64,000 nucleotides of DNA, from positions 2,295,535 to 2,359,534 of the forward strand of contig CM068593.1 of NCBI GenBank assembly GCA_035048485.1. The letters run 5' to 3'. This document shows, one piece after another, positions 22,701 to 34,094 of the stretch. The notes beneath the pieces were generated by a model. The model ran no database searches, was not told the DNA's origin, and was given only the letters and a program-made list of their open reading frames with translations. The position numbers were made by a program, and so were the translations under genes. Each line of letters begins with the position of its first letter. Position 1 is the first letter of the stretch. Source of the DNA: Pteria penguin. Lineage: Eukaryota; Mollusca; Bivalvia; Pterioida; Pteriidae.

Positions 22701-25193
22701 ACGTGGTAGTCTGTCCGATAATGATTTAATTATCGATTATCAGAAATTGACTCATTGTTTCCTGGGACAAACAGTGTTTCAAACTTGCAAAATTGTGTGA
22801 TTTCTGCAGTAAACTGAGTCATGTTTAAATATCAAATAGTGAAAATTTAAACAAGTAAAGCTGATATCTCTGTGGTACATTGTATTTAATTCTTTGTAAC
22901 ACTATAAAGTATTTTAGCCAACGAATTTGTCATAAAATCTTTTCTCTTTTTTCCAAATTTTATGTTATACATTTTTTAAGGTTGATCATAATTGATTTGA
23001 TATAAATGACTGCTGCATTCAATAATCGAGGGATAATGGATCATAATTATATGCTACATAGGTGTATTTTACAAAAACTGACAGACACAGGGTAATGCGT
23101 TGCAGTGAAATTCAATTTCTTACGGGGAATTTGACAATATTCTGTCCGTTTTTGTAAAAAAATTCATCCAAGGTAACCCTAGTTGAATTCATTTGACCTG
23201 AATAATGAGCATTACTGTCAAAAATCTTCAAGCTTGCTGTGACATCACAAACAAAATTACAATAAAACATGACATCATGTTGAAAGCTGCAGTGAAACAT
23301 GACTACATCTTAAAAATTGCTGTGAAACGTGAATCCCCTTATAGATCTTAATGGTAAAACACATCCAAGGAAAAGTTTCAAGTTAGCTGTGACATCATAA
23401 ACAAAATTGCAGTGAAACATGACGTCATATTGAAAACTGCGTTGAAATGTAGATTTTAAGTCGGCAAACCATGGAGATCACGTTTTACAAACAGAAAGCA
23501 TTAGAATTAGAATGCATTTGGCCCTAAGAAACTACTACTTTTTAGCACTTTTGATTTGTAAATTTGTCTTTTAACTGCAAAAATTAAGTTCTTGAAACCT
23601 TTTAATCACTGCACAGACGTGCACGCTGTACATAATACTGGAGAGAAGGTGTTGCAGTGTGACAAGATAGATAGATAGATATATCAACAGCTTCACAATG
23701 TGAAGCAAACCTACACAATATCATATGAATATATTCCTAAGCTGTCGCAATGTTTTATCAAAGAAAGATACCTACCTTCGGACATCTCATTTAATCACTG
23801 ATAATGGAGTTCTAACAACCTAAAACCAGCATTTTTTATTCTACATTACAGGTATAGTGGAAGAGTACAAACCCCCGTTCTGGGACGTAGTGCCATCAGA
23901 TCCTTCCTTCGAGGACATGAGGAAAGTGGTGGTGGTGGACCAACAAAGGCCTACAATTCCAAACCGCTGGAGTTCAGACCCAGTAAGTTAACGATGTCTT
24001 GTACTGTGTTTATTTCACTGGTGGTGCCACCAAGCTGGTGCATGGCTTTACGATTTTTGGGACCTTTTGCTGCCAATGTGTCATGACACAGGGCTTTGAT
24101 TTTTACTGTCTCATTTGAAGGGCAGATAGGGATGCAGAGGGCAATGAAACTACCTTTGATAGCTCTGAGGCAGTTACTAGCGTAGGTCTGGGGTCTTTTA
24201 AGGTGACAGCAATGACCAAACACCTGTTGTTTGACAGGAAAACCAGAGAAATTCCATATAACCCACCTACCCCTCAGTTGTCCCTGGGAAGATAGTGAGA
24301 TATAGCTGTTTGTTTGTTTTACTGAACACCAAAATTATAGACTATGTCAAAGTTCATAACTAAAGAAATAATGACTTGAGTAAGACGGCAAAGCTCTGAT
24401 GAAAAAATATAATTTCACTTTCTCATTGGGAGTACCATCTTTGTCGGTACCATTTTTGTCGGTACCATCTTTGGTGGTGCCATCTTAGTTGGTACCATTT
24501 TGGTCGGTACCATCTTTGGGGGTGCCATCTTTGCTAGTCAGATGCTTCATTCACTCTCTTTCATTTCGCATCTGGCAGATTGAGATAAGTTGTTGTAGAA
24601 CAGCCCCATAACTAGCCGTCCTCCCTAACTATCTGACTGGCAATGAGAGTTATAGTTCTTTACATATACCATTTTGAAGAAGTGAGAGCAAATTTTGTTG
24701 ACATAGATCACATAGTTTTAGAAACCTTGAGTAATTGATCCAATGCGCCAACAGTTTCATAAAATATTATCGTTCTCTGTATGTGATGAAGGAGTTCTTT
24801 ATAAATCAAACCTGTGTAAACTGAAATGATACATACAGGGAAACCTGCTTTAACATTCACCCAAATAAACAGGTAAGAGGTTAATAAAATCAGCTTTTTA
24901 GATATTTTTCCTGCTTTCTTGTAAAATAAATTTTGATATAAGTCATGTATGTCTGAAGGTCACTTCAATTATTTTCTTAAGTAACAAATATATTGATGTA
25001 TGACACCACTTTGATTCTGACCTTTTATTTTTTCCAGATATTACAGCAAATGTCCAGATTAATCAAGGAATGCTGGGCCCAAAATCCCAATGCACGATTG
25101 ACAAGCTTGCGTGTGAAAAAGACCCTAAACAGTCTCAGCAATATGCCAAAATCGCCAAAAGTCACCAACTGCAATCACCTCAATAAAGCGTGA
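13582..25193 (+). CDS. ACVR1-like: Type I TGF-beta/BMP receptor serine/threonine kinase, ALK1/ALK2 class (7 exons, 5' end missing)
   Basis: Single-pass receptor kinase that binds BMP/activin-type ligands at the surface, is phosphorylated by a type II receptor on its GS box and then phosphorylates receptor SMADs. Exons read as 13582-13733, 16672-16879, 19148-19368, 20283-20382, 21593-22213, 23852-23982 and 25038-25193 (stop TGA). All have AG/GT borders and codon phases agree at every junction. In order they encode a cysteine-rich ectodomain, a transmembrane segment, a TSGSGSG GS box, the kinase ([37 protein letters not shown]) and a short C-terminus. The L45 loop reads [12 protein letters not shown], close to the ALK1/ALK2 loop that selects SMAD1/5/8 and unlike the BMPR1 or activin-type loops. 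The first visible exon starts inside a codon, so an upstream signal-peptide exon must exist. I could not find it in the 13.5 kb upstream. Family assignment is strong; ALK1 versus ALK2 is not separable, since invertebrates usually have one (saxophone-type) gene. Confidence 0.93.
13711..14645. repeat. Tandem array built from the receptor exon's own 5' splice site (~29 units of ~31 bp)
   Basis: From 13,734 the intron is a run of ~31-bp units of the type GTAAGTGATGTAACACC + ACTCTGGGCATAGGG. The unit equals the exon's last bases (TGTAACACCACTCGGGGTATAGGG) joined to its donor GTAAGTGATG. About 29 units are recognisable; I count about eleven with an intact GTAAGTGAT. The array makes long spurious open frames on the minus strand, which I do not call as genes. 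Confidence 0.9.
14781..15015. repeat. Minisatellite, ~54-bp unit, four copies
   Basis: Units of "cagtcccttaagtcctcagacactgggatgacaggctacagtgagctc" type follow one another with very few changes. The array is in receptor intron 1, about 140 bp beyond the splice-site array, with an unrelated unit. Confidence 0.9.
15110..15420 (+). mobile_element. tRNA-derived SINE, family B, old copies
   Basis: Two decayed heads (gcgatccagatttgatccca and aggtccagggttcaagtctc), then a body ending tcatcagacagatgccgtcaccatataa. The reverse of the last block is the "ggtgacggcatctgcct" hallmark seen in the other copies. Confidence 0.6.
15825..16650. repeat. Interspersed repeat with an internal ~300-bp direct repeat, ending in atgccacgctaggcgttgct
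   Basis: The block gtcatgtttccggac..gtcttccaagatattgaattgaaatttgg..cgtcagtaccagttcgagttttgttacgat..ttatggcccttggacttataaatttcaa occurs at 15,830-15,960 and again at 16,125-16,280. The last ~25 bp (atgccacgctaggcgttgct + ttgtta) also end the otherwise different repeat at 34,641-34,670. Confidence 0.8.
16672..16879 (+). CDS. Receptor exon: second half of the ectodomain
   Basis: Opens with CFVAKEV and ends with a [10 protein letters not shown] motif. The CC-x4-C-N pattern is the conserved end of the extracellular domain in type I receptors (compare CCxxDWCN in ALK2). The polypyrimidine tract plus TAG at 16651-16671 is a strong acceptor. The donor GGTGAG follows 16879 and leaves phase 1, which is completed correctly by the next exon. 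Confidence 0.9.
16925..17440. mobile_element. Fold-back element, copy 2, in receptor intron 2
   Basis: Shares long stretches with 121-785 (ctctggtgacaaacaaacatttgcacagc..., caataaatgaac, ggcggtttgtgggagaggg in reverse). It is again palindromic around ~17,320, with tgaagtcagatct opposed to agatctgacttca. It starts ~45 bp after the donor of receptor exon 16,672-16,879. Confidence 0.75.
17615..18790. mobile_element. Non-autonomous interspersed element with a tandemly duplicated 3' end
   Basis: Starts acacctgagtcaaaggctcaagtgagctatag and ends gtactcaggtgagcgatataggcccattttgggcctcttg. The last ~155 bp are repeated in tandem (18,478-18,635 and 18,633-18,785). The ggccca-ttt-tgggcc piece forms a terminal hairpin. 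A fragment of the same family is at 61,920-62,200. Confidence 0.75.
19148..19368 (+). CDS. Receptor exon: juxtamembrane, transmembrane helix and cytoplasmic stop-transfer
   Basis: After a short DAPWDW linker there is a ~23-residue hydrophobic stretch ([20 protein letters not shown]) followed by the basic stop-transfer KRRR and an acidic stretch. This fits a single-pass type I membrane protein. Exon phase is 1 in and 0 out. A tRNA-derived SINE in reverse orientation lies ~60 bp after the donor. Degenerate partial copies of this exon's 3' end ("agaagagc...ccagaagtgtatggtggtattaaagcca") recur downstream in the intron. Confidence 0.92.
19428..19595 (-). mobile_element. SINE family A, near complete, in a receptor intron
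   Basis: From ggttgattggtgtttcacctcgctttcaac to the head in reverse (gccgggattcgaacacgg...gcgcttaaacactacacc). Starts ~60 bp after the donor of the transmembrane exon. Confidence 0.85.
20050..20202. mobile_element. MITE with AGTGGCGGAT.. / ..ATCCGCCACT ends
   Basis: 153 bp between agtggcggatttacagggggg and ccccccttttcagtaatcctggatccgccact. Related ends occur at 30,566 (ggggcggatccag) and 33,999 (gtggcggatccaggatt), so the family is present at least three times. Confidence 0.75.
20283..20382 (+). CDS. Receptor exon: GS box (regulatory phosphorylation segment)
   Basis: Contains [20 protein letters not shown], the GS segment typical of type I receptors that the type II receptor phosphorylates. 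It ends LLECIG, running directly into GKGRYGEVW of the next exon. Phase 0 in, 1 out. Confidence 0.95.
20430..20850. mobile_element. Interspersed repeat with internal ~170-bp direct repeat, copy 1
   Basis: Blocks gcatattcctkgtgacaa, gtgtgacctttgacctacatttcaaaaactct and the end gttgccaccggggcattcgtgtttcacaaacacatct. Shared with 28,470-28,880. Confidence 0.8.
21593..22213 (+). CDS. Receptor exon: most of the serine/threonine kinase domain
   Basis: Holds the glycine loop GKGRYGEVW, the VAIK-equivalent AVKIF with the ATP-binding lysine, the catalytic loop HRDIKSKN, the DLG metal-binding motif usual in this family in place of DFG, and the APE-equivalent MAPELLDE. All catalytic residues are present. 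A block of the activation segment differs from vertebrate ALK2 but keeps GTKRYMAPE. Reading past the donor GGTAAA at 22214 gives an unrelated ~40-residue tail, so the splice is needed. Confidence 0.95.
23215..23450. repeat. Diverged direct repeat around "gctgtgacatcacaaacaaaattgcagtgaaacatgac"
   Basis: Occurs at 23,235-23,275 and 23,390-23,425 with partial units between, in the kinase-domain intron. Confidence 0.75.
23852..25193 (+). CDS. Receptor exons: C-lobe of the kinase and C-terminus
   Basis: Two exons, 23852-23982 and 25038-25193. The first reads [20 protein letters not shown] to NRWSSDP, almost the family consensus. The second reads [20 protein letters not shown] through ALR/SLR-type VKKTL and then a 20-residue divergent basic tail before TGA. 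The vertebrate proteins end soon after this point, so the tail is a small lineage-specific extension. The 1.05 kb intron contains an old SINE and an 18-bp minisatellite. Confidence 0.92.
24000..24300 (-). mobile_element. tRNA-derived SINE, family B, old copy in the last receptor intron
   Basis: Recognisable pieces: ctgcctggtg-like start, tcatgacacagggctttgatttttactgtctcatttgaag. Strongly decayed. Confidence 0.5.
24429..24535. repeat. Minisatellite, 18-bp unit ("gtaccatctttgtcg" type)
   Basis: About six units alternating gtaccat and gtgccat, in the last receptor intron. Confidence 0.85.
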
Positions 25194-28100
25194 CGGACAA
25201 CGATGTTAACTTTTATAGTGAGACCTGTATTGAAATGAATTTAGATTTCTTGTTTATAAGTTACACTTAAGTTAACTTGAGTCAAGTCTCATGGCCATTA
25301 AAGAGTGCTGAATTTTGAAATGGAAACATCCAAATGTACCAGTATGCTGAATTAAGTAACGACATACTAATTGATTATATACTTAATGAGAATGAGTCAA
25401 GTGTACTGTGTGTACCTATGCGTTATGTGTACAGTGTGTACCTCTTAGCTGAGTGTACATTGTGTACCTATGAGTTAAGTGCACACTGTACCTATGAGTT
25501 ACGTGTATATTGTGTACTTATAAATTAAGTGTACATTGTGTACCTATAAGTAAAGTGTACACTGTGTAGTGTTAAGTGGGACTGATTTCGAGTCATTGAG
25601 AATTAGAACTTGCACATTTCCCCTATATTTTACCTTGACTATTCCAAGCTAGCTCAAGTTGATAACTTTACAATATAAGCTACTTAATTCAGATTACAAA
25701 ATAACATGAATTAAGTGACAATCGAATAAGGCGTTGTAACTGTGAAAGAAATGGCTAAATTTAAACCTTGTTATATCACTTCCTCTTATGTTGATTTCAG
25801 TTAAATTGAAATTGATTGCCTTATCTTATCTTGATTTAAAGTCAATGTACCTTATTGTATAGTATCAAAGTTCAGATACCTCAATATATGTACAGCTGAG
25901 ATGACATGTATTCCCCCCCCCCTTATTTTACATTCATTCTATTATGTATTGAACTCCCTCATGCAGTTTCTTTTGAAAAGTGATTAACCATTTAATTATT
26001 GTAAGTGTTGTTTGTTTATTTGTTTTTTTTTTAAGTTTTTGGAACCATTATTTTATTTTATTTGTCTGAAAAAAATGCTTTATTTTATGAATTGCAAACA
26101 TCAACAGATAACAGATTAGAATAGATTTTTAAATTTTAACAAATTCAAAATCATATAATATATGGAAAAAAAATCAGACTTTTCCAGTGTTATATATATC
26201 AATGTATATTTATGTAAGTATTTCATCAACATTTTGTAGATATTTAACACTTTTGTACATAAAACATTTTTGTACAGGTTTTTGTAGATATTTTACGTAT
26301 ACGCATTTGTACATACCTTACATTTTATCCAGCAACTTTCAGTAACATTTTATTTTTCAATATTCTGTATTATATTCATCATGTGTAATTTATAGTGTTC
26401 ATGAATCAAGGTGAGGCAGGTACCAGTTTTTACATTACAGTTATTTTCTAAAATAATTACTTTATTGCTGTGCAGTACATCTTCATTTTGTAAGATCTTT
26501 GGTATCATCAAAGCCACACCTCTTTCTTCCCGGAGCAGGGGTTTTCTCAATTGTTGAACAAAGTATCCTATCTTAAACTTTTAAAGAACACATGTCTAAA
26601 GTGGCATCATCGCGAAAATAAATTCATGTAAAAGATAAATGCAGCACCTCAGAAAAACCTCCAACCATTTGTAGTTTCTTACTTTCTCTGACAGTGGTTC
26701 AAATCCATTTTGAATGGTCATGTGAAAAAATTATATGATTGCCATACTTACCTTTCAATAATAAATCGACTTGCATACAAATTTCACACATTTTTATCAA
26801 TTGTTACCCTCTCATTGATTTCATTGTAAATTGAATTTTTAATGGGTTGATTAACCAATCAAATTGCAAGAATCTAAAATATGGTATGATAAAAACATTT
26901 AGGAAGTAGAATTGTGAATTGAATGGTAAATATTATCAAAATCTTGAAAAATGGGGGGAGGGGGTTTCTTTCCTTTATTTGTACTGATGACTGGTGATTA
27001 GTACTTAGTTTATATACTATCAGTGTTGCATACATAAGGTCCCTATAAAAAGTAAAATAATATTTGTTTGACATATAACAGGACTCAAACTTAATGACAG
27101 TTCTCTTTGAAAATTGGTAATGTATTTTGTAACTTTATTGTGTATGTAATGATTCTTTCTGTACGTTACGCATTTTGTACATGTCTCCCCCCTCTTTTTC
27201 TTTTTTTTATTTAAATTTCCCTTACATATTTTTTATCATGTCTCTGTATTTTGTATTCCACTTTTAGATTATATTTTGGTTGTGAGTATTTTTAGAATCA
27301 GTGATTGTGAACAAGTATTATTTGCTCATTTTCTTCTTTCAACTATTTTTCTTTTTTGATTTACATTATAAAAATGATTCTGGGTATAAATACACATCTG
27401 TGTGCGAGTACACATTATCACAATTATACAATGTTAAAATTGTATGCAAAAGAGTTGTGAAGAAAAGTAGAATTAGTTTGGTCATTTGACTTTGAAGGTT
27501 TTCCTTTGACCTTTCATGTATTGATCTCTAATGATTTTGTTAGGTTTAAAGTCAGGTCAGCTATGATAAAATTGTTGTCTTTCATTGATGGTTAAAACAT
27601 AGTACATGTAATTCCTTTTAATTCCTTTTCCTATAGGGTCCCATGTTAAATCACCAAATTTCCAACAAGATTTAAGGTTGAATTTTCAAGGTATTGTCAA
27701 TTTCTTCCTTTTTTATTTAGTTGTAAAAATAGACATTTTTTCAGTTTGTTTATTTTTCTATTCTTACTTCCATTTTTCAAACTTGTGTTGTTGCAGTTCA
27801 ATGTCCCCTCATAGAACAGAAATATTATTCGTTAAACTCAAGGGTTAACCTTGACCTTTTCATCATGTGAAGTTGGATTAATTATCTGCTAATTTATGAT
27901 ATAACTGATTGATATTTTAAAGGAGTCCTCACAGTGATTGCAAGTTGACAATACTTCCAAATGTTTTGCTAGTTTATATGTGCACTCACATGTGTTTACC
28001 ACATTCAAATCCTTGTATTTTTGCTGAAGATGACATGGTTTCTTTTATCTGCGGTAATCACATTAATGTTTGCTTTTATGTTTAAAGGTGAAATGTTAAG

Positions 28101-28290
28101 CATTTAAATTTTTCAGTTTTTGTGTGAATTTAAGAATGACTTTCTGTTGTAATTGCCGCTAATGGAATCTCATGAATTGTGTCAGTGATGCTAGTTTATC
28201 TCCTCTCTGCATAAATGTAGCAAGAAACAAAATGTAAAAAATGATCTATATGTTTGTGTTTATGAATAAATGTAAAAAACAACCAGCTCT
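25194..28290 (+). other. Receptor 3' flank / likely long 3' UTR, AT-rich, no other gene seen
   Basis: About 3.1 kb of AT-rich sequence without a supported coding region. It contains a 26-bp-unit minisatellite at 25,388-25,570 ("gtgtacattgtgtacctatgagttaa" type). Possible polyadenylation signals AATAAA occur, including one near 28,265. Where transcription ends cannot be decided from sequence. Confidence 0.4.
25388..25570. repeat. Minisatellite, ~26-bp unit, about seven copies
   Basis: Repeats of GTGTAC-ATTGTGTACCTATGAGTTAA with small changes, starting about 200 bp after the receptor stop codon, so probably in the transcript's 3' UTR. Each unit contains the palindrome GTGTAC...GTACAC in part. 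Confidence 0.85.
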
Positions 28291-28304
28291 GATGTTCTTC
28301 ATGT

Positions 28305-28385
28305 ACAGCCTAGAGACGATGGATAGATATAAATACAATAAGTAATGATGGAGTGACGTGAAACAATAATCAATCCAACCAAGGT
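28305..28385 (+). mobile_element. SINE family B, 3' tail fragment
   Basis: atggagtgacgtgaaacaataatcaatccaacc is the 3' end of the family, in plus orientation, without head. Confidence 0.6.
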
Positions 28386-28469
28386 GAATTATTGGCCAAT
28401 AACCAGTAGATATTCAAAACAAAAATAGAAAATCATATTCAATCACTACCAAGGAATATATGTACACTT

Positions 28470-28880
28470 TGCTCACTTTGTCTTGGGTCATTCATAGGGA
28501 CATCTAAATTTTGGTCTGTCTGTTTGTCTGTGGAAAAAAGGGCTTTCATATTTCCCATGCATATTCCTTGTGACAACACTTCCGTCATCAATACCATAAT
28601 TTTTGACCTCATGACTTTGACTGTGACTTTTGACCTACATTTCAAAAACTTTGACATGGGTTATATTTTTCGATGATTAAGAAGTAGGGCTATCATATTT
28701 TACATTCATATTCCTTGTGACAAGACCTTTTCGTCAATAGAATAATTTTTGAGGACTTGACTTTGATTGTAACTTCTGACCTAAATTTCTGAAATTTGCC
28801 TTATTTGGACTTTGTTGCGAAAAGGGGGTGGGGGCATTTGTGTTTTCAAAAACAGATCAGCTTAATCGGTCATTGGTTGC
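28470..28880. mobile_element. Interspersed repeat, copy 2 of the family at 20,430
   Basis: Same order of blocks (gtctgtctgtttgtctgtgg, catgcatattccttgtgac, gtgacttttgacctacatttcaaaaacttt, gggcatttgtgttttcaaaaacagatc), diverged. Confidence 0.8.
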
Positions 28881-29074
28881 TTATTGTGTCTGAGTTGTGT
28901 TAAATGACTATTGATATTGAAGAATCAGTCATTAGTGCTTCATCACAGCCAAAATGAAACACAAGGAAGCACAGCCCAGAGGAAACATAAGAAAGTACAG
29001 CCAGAATAAAACATAATAAAGTATGCCATTTATAATTTTTCCTTTGTTATTTACATTTACACACCACACCCCTC

Positions 29075-29165
29075 TCCCCTCCCCCCATCTCTCTCTCCTT
29101 CTCCCTCTCTCTCCCTCTCTTCTTTACCATCTCCTTCTTTCTGTCTGTCTGTCTCTCTCTCTTTA
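29075..29165. repeat. Polypyrimidine (CT-rich) tract
   Basis: cccctcccctccccccatctctctctcc.. with tctgtctgtctg; no gene seen. Confidence 0.85.
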
Positions 29166-29527
29166 GTCATATGTGATTTGGGATCTGGTCCTACACTAAT
29201 TGGTCCAGGAATTAAAGTCGAGATTTTAATTGGAGGACCAAGAAATGTGAAGCGGTCGGAACTATCAGTAAGACTTACTGACCTGACAAGGCAGAGCTTC
29301 AGGCAGGAGAAGGGCCAATAGCATCAATCCTTACTTACATTATAAAGCCCGTGTAGCTAACCTAGTAAGTATCGGTACTGTCCGAGTTCGAGTTCAGACA
29401 ATCGTTTTCTTTGTTTTTTGGGGTTTTTTTTCATTATTTTCTTTCTTTCTTTATATTATTCATTCATTTATTTATGGTTATTTTATTTATTCCTTGATAT
29501 ATTTATAATAATAAAAACAATAATAAT

Positions 29528-29765
29528 ATTGATTGATTATTGTTTTACGTCACACCACGAATATTTCACGTAATGGTGACGGCATCTGCCTGATGCGGGG
29601 TAACAAATTTTGACCTTTGCAACGGACCCACCCGAAGCAGTGAGGGATCTTTAACGTGCCATGCATACCACGACACGGGGCCTCGGTTTTTACTGTCTCA
29701 TCCGAAAGACATGACGCCGGCATGACCAGAGTGGGACTCAAACCAGCCGCGAATTGTGGGGCAAG
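29528..29765 (-). mobile_element. tRNA-derived SINE, family B, well preserved body
   Basis: Plus-strand text attgattattgttttacgtcacaccacg..ggtgacggcatctgcctgatg..acggacccacccgaagcagtgagggatctttaacgtgcc..gacacggggcctcggtttttactgtctcatccgaaagac is the family consensus in reverse. The tRNA head is truncated. Confidence 0.8.
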
Positions 29766-29995
29766 AAAGATAACTCGTACAAAACGTATTTGTTTATGTA
29801 TATATATAACCTGACTTCTTTAGCAACTGTGATAAAGAAGGAAGTTGACGTCTCACCGTAGAACATCACGTAGTAGGTAAGGAAAAGTTTTATTTTTTTG
29901 TCTTCTTCTGGTTCTAGATTACACTATATGCTTACTGTAATGGTTTGTTGACGGCACCTGTCTGATACATTACGCAGAGATCTTGAGGTCAACAG

Positions 29996-30212
29996 CATAT
30001 AGATGGCCTTCCGAAATGGGTCACATGACTACCAACCACGCGCTCAGGCATTCTGCGGGGCAAAACACTGTAGCGTGCATTAGTTACAATAGTGGATGCA
30101 CGTACTCTGGGCATAGTATCTTTTATCTGACTGTTCTAAGGTAATATCACGTGATGTAATATGATTGTTTACACTTCGGAAGGAGTTTGCCGCCATATTG
30201 TCATAGTTTGTT
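29996..30212 (+). repeat. ~210-bp sequence, inverted partner of 35,270-35,476
   Basis: ctatagatggccttccgaaatgggtcac..caaccacgcgct..gcattagttacaatag..gtttacact..aaggagtttgccgccatattgtc matches the reverse complement of the region upstream of the TRIM-like gene at roughly four bases in five. No TRIM-like gene lies on its far side. Confidence 0.8.
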
Positions 30213-30559
30213 GACATTTTATTTATATTCAATAGACGAAAACATGATTAATAAAATCTGCGTTGCCGCTGGTTGTGCAAATAGATAGGGCATAGTAGTG
30301 AGTGGTAAAAAACAACAGCAACAAAAACCTAAAAAAACCACCTTGGGTAACAAGTATTGTTGATGCAGATAAGACTTAATTGATATGAGGATGTAAATGT
30401 TGTATACTATTCTCAGTAGTACATCTGCTTGATATCTTGTGCGGAAACCGTCTTGGTGATTTCAACTGATTCCTCACCTCACCTTTTGTTTCACGTATAA
30501 AACTTTTCAGATGCGGATGCAGAAAGGTGAATGTCAGAGGGGGGAGGGGGTGTGAGGCG

Positions 30560-30870
30560 CATAGCAGGGGCGGATCCAGAACTTGCATTTCTGGGGGCCG
30601 CATGAACTCTTCGAGGCCCAAAGGGCCGAGTGGGGGAGGTTATGGCCGAAGACTTCAGTGAAGCGTATAGCGCCGAAAGGTGGTGGATGCAGGAGAGGGT
30701 CACACTCTCCTACTGCTGGGAGACTCCCCCGGAAAATTTTAGGGAAAATGGTTCAAAATGGTGCATTTATAACACATTCTGAGATAATAAATACACATTT
30801 CGAAAGTGAACTTTAAAAAAAGAGAGAACCCCCCCCCCCAAAAAAAAATAACGGGAAGAGGGGGGGGGGG
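30560..30870. mobile_element. Partial element of the GGCGGATCCAG family with a poly-C/poly-G centre
   Basis: Starts cataGCAGGGGCGGATCCAGAAC and contains C- and G-homopolymers near 30,830-30,870. The other end was not found. Confidence 0.45.
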
Positions 30871-32463
30871 GGCTGGCAGATTTCTAGACGATTCGTCTAC
30901 TGACAAGTTCAGGCGTCCACAGGCAATCCATGTCTAGATCATGCGTCCACTAATTTTTGTTAATTTTACCATCGACGCCAAACATAGTGTATCCATATGC
31001 ATCCATTTTTGGAAGGTGATGTAATCAGCTTCCCTAAGCCGTCGTCCATCCCAATTTGGAAACCGATGTTACCCAAGTGTTCTTCCGCCCTAAACAGTTA
31101 CAAAAATATAGTTCCTGAACAAATCTTGCATAAAATTCAATTTTAGCTACTAAAGTTAAAGAATTTGTGCTTTACATATTGAAATTTGCTAAAATAGATA
31201 GATTAAGTGTACTCTTATTTATGAGATAAAGTTATATGAAAAATATTCCTGCGCTACAGTATGTCGTGTCAAAAGATACAAGTTTATTTCTTAACCATGG
31301 CTATCTTTCGCTTAAGGATAGATCGATCGTTTTGTTTTGTTTTTAATATGTTTGATATATATGCACATCTTCACTTGTGTGCATGACCTCGTTTGTTTAT
31401 TCGACTAAACATCTTCTATATTGTACATAGTCTTTTGCAATGTTTACTTATATAATTAGTCAGAGGTTCCAAGTCGTTCGGACTAAGTATAAGGGAGTAT
31501 AGACAAGATGTTTCGATGCAAGGACATTTCGGTACATTGTCGTTTCGGTACAGAATTAAGACGTTTCGGTACAAGAAGAAAATATCTTGAACCTCGAAAT
31601 GGTCGTTGTGGTTGTTAAACCATTCTAATTTATACAGTTTTGTCTCGGAATATACTGAAACCTATGTACATCAAAATGAACAATTAATGGTACAAACACA
31701 TAATATTGATACCCATATGCACTGAAACATCGTACAAACCTTGTTCATGCATGACGTATGTCAACATAAAGGATATTTCACACAGTGACACTGTCAAAGT
31801 AAACATAGAGAGAAGATCAAATGCATTTCATTTACAAAATATTCATAAAAAATTGTTCTTGTCTCTGTGAATAATTCAACAGTATTTCTACTGTTTGTAA
31901 GTCGGTGCGTTTGAGCTCTTATACATGTATATGTATAAAAAAAAAACAGCTTTGAAAATTACTATGGGGTGACCGAAATTTCCGAAAAGACAAGTAGAAT
32001 ATCGTGATATGATGTTTAAGCACATGTTTATACATTGCTATGTTGCTATTATATACATAAAAAAATGCGAGTTTCATTTACATGTAATTAGTTAGCTCTA
32101 ATTTCTTTTGTTATTTTCTTTGTGATGTCACGGAAGACCTTACTTTTCCTCTGTTACTCTGAAAATCCTTCCTAACTCTTCTTTTCTAGACGCTAATTTT
32201 AATCCCTAATATGTGTCACTAGTTTGTACATCGATATCTTTTTTTATTTTCAAGATTTAGATCTATAGCTTTTCACAAAATGTTGTAAAATTGGTATTAA
32301 TCTACATGGGGTAGTGACTTATTCCCCTTTAATCAAATTTCAATTAACATGTCTGTCCAGACAAAGCATGGCATAATCATAAAATCAGACACAACTGGTA
32401 ATTCAAACATTGTATATAACTAGTCTGCATGTGACGTTCAAATTCTTATGAAAGTGATACACG

Positions 32464-32468
<5 letters not shown>

Positions 32469-32502
<34 letters not shown>
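32469..32502. repeat. (GA)n microsatellite
   Basis: About 17 units, preceded by acgcacacac. Confidence 0.97.
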
Positions 32503-32504
<2 letters not shown>

Positions 32505-33994
32505 GCATAATTTTGCACTTCTTCTGTATTTTTCCCTTAAAATTAGATTTAGTTTTGTTATAAATTCTTAAGAACTATTTTCTGAATTACTGACAATTGC
32601 CCACCCTCCGTTCTACCATAATTGGCATATGGCAATGCATTGATATTGCCGTTTAAATTTCAAATTTCAGACACAGTCTGTTGTACATATGGTACAAATT
32701 GTTTAGATCATCTCGTGAACATTAGATCTATCGATTTATGTTGGTTTTAGATATTTATAACCATCTCTAATCAACACTTAAGGTTAAACTAATTTTATAC
32801 TTCAGGGATTCAGGTGCAGATTCAACTATTGCACGTGCCCCCATCCGAGAGGACGCATAGGGGGTGGGCAACAAAGACATCTTTGTTAAGTAAATGTTTT
32901 CATATTAAATCAATCACTAGCCAGAAACGATCATAATACACTATAGATGTTACCAATTGCATATTTTTTTTTTCAAAATTGCCGCCGGTTTAAAACTTTA
33001 TCGAAGCTGCTGACACAGTGAAAAGGAGATATGATCCATCAGCATGCCATGGTACATGCGCTGATTTCAATGAAGTGGATAAAAACGCCCCTAATCGACC
33101 AATTCGGCCTTGCAGACTTTCCCACTCCCAATACCTGTTGAGGTTCTGGATCTAACCCTGAGTCTCTGTGTAATTCCAAATATCCATATTTGCAAATCAA
33201 GCCATTTACTCCCAATGATAGTACGAATATACATTAAGTCCATCAATTTAACATTATTTTCGACATTAAACATACACCCCCTCAATGACCTCATGTAAAG
33301 GCATATATACAATATACATAAATATATAAATGTGTAATGTATTAAGGATGAAATAATCGCTTTTATCTTATTCATTTATCTTAATATTAATCTAGGGTCA
33401 TATCCCACCCAACCCTCAGTTTATAAATTTTTAATTATTTGATCAGGTATGTATATTAGATATATAAGTCCCTGTTGATATTGTCAGCTGGGGGAAATGA
33501 AGTAAAGATAGATTTTGACATAGGAAAATCATATACAGACTTGAGGATGCCTCTTACTGTGCTGGGAATAACTCCATTTTCCCGGTTGAAATTGAATACC
33601 CTGTTAGTTCATTATGATTAATTATGACGATATCCTACTTTGCGCCCAAGGTGGTATATTTAAACTTAGCCGCAAGTCGTGGCCCTATTAAATTGATAGG
33701 AACACATTCTTTACATTGCGTAAACTTATAATTTTGATCAACGGAATGGCCGGTGTTACAGAGTGAGCCTCCTTCCCCCCCTCCCTTTGCCCTGCGGTCC
33801 TACTCTAGAGTGAGCCTTCACCTCAAGGGGAACGTTCACGCTAGAGCCAGCCTTCCCCTGATCAAACAGAACGCAAGGACCAATTTCTGGAAAAATGCAC
33901 GCGTGTGATAGACAGTTAAGGTCTAGGTATTACCTCGGGCGGGCATTACTGTGGTTTGCTAAGATTCAGATTCTATATATCATTTAGGATATAA

Positions 33995-34060
33995 ACTGTG
34001 GCGGATCCAGGATTAAAATATTGCAAAAGAAAGAGGGGGTGGCGGTGGGAAAGCACATGT
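33995..34060. mobile_element. End fragment of the GGCGGATCCAG MITE family
   Basis: actgtggcggatccaggattaaaatattgc matches the terminus of 20,050-20,202. It runs into the 170-bp tandem repeat. Confidence 0.5.
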
Positions 34061-34094
34061 GAAAACAAGTATTTGTCAATCTACTCAATCATGT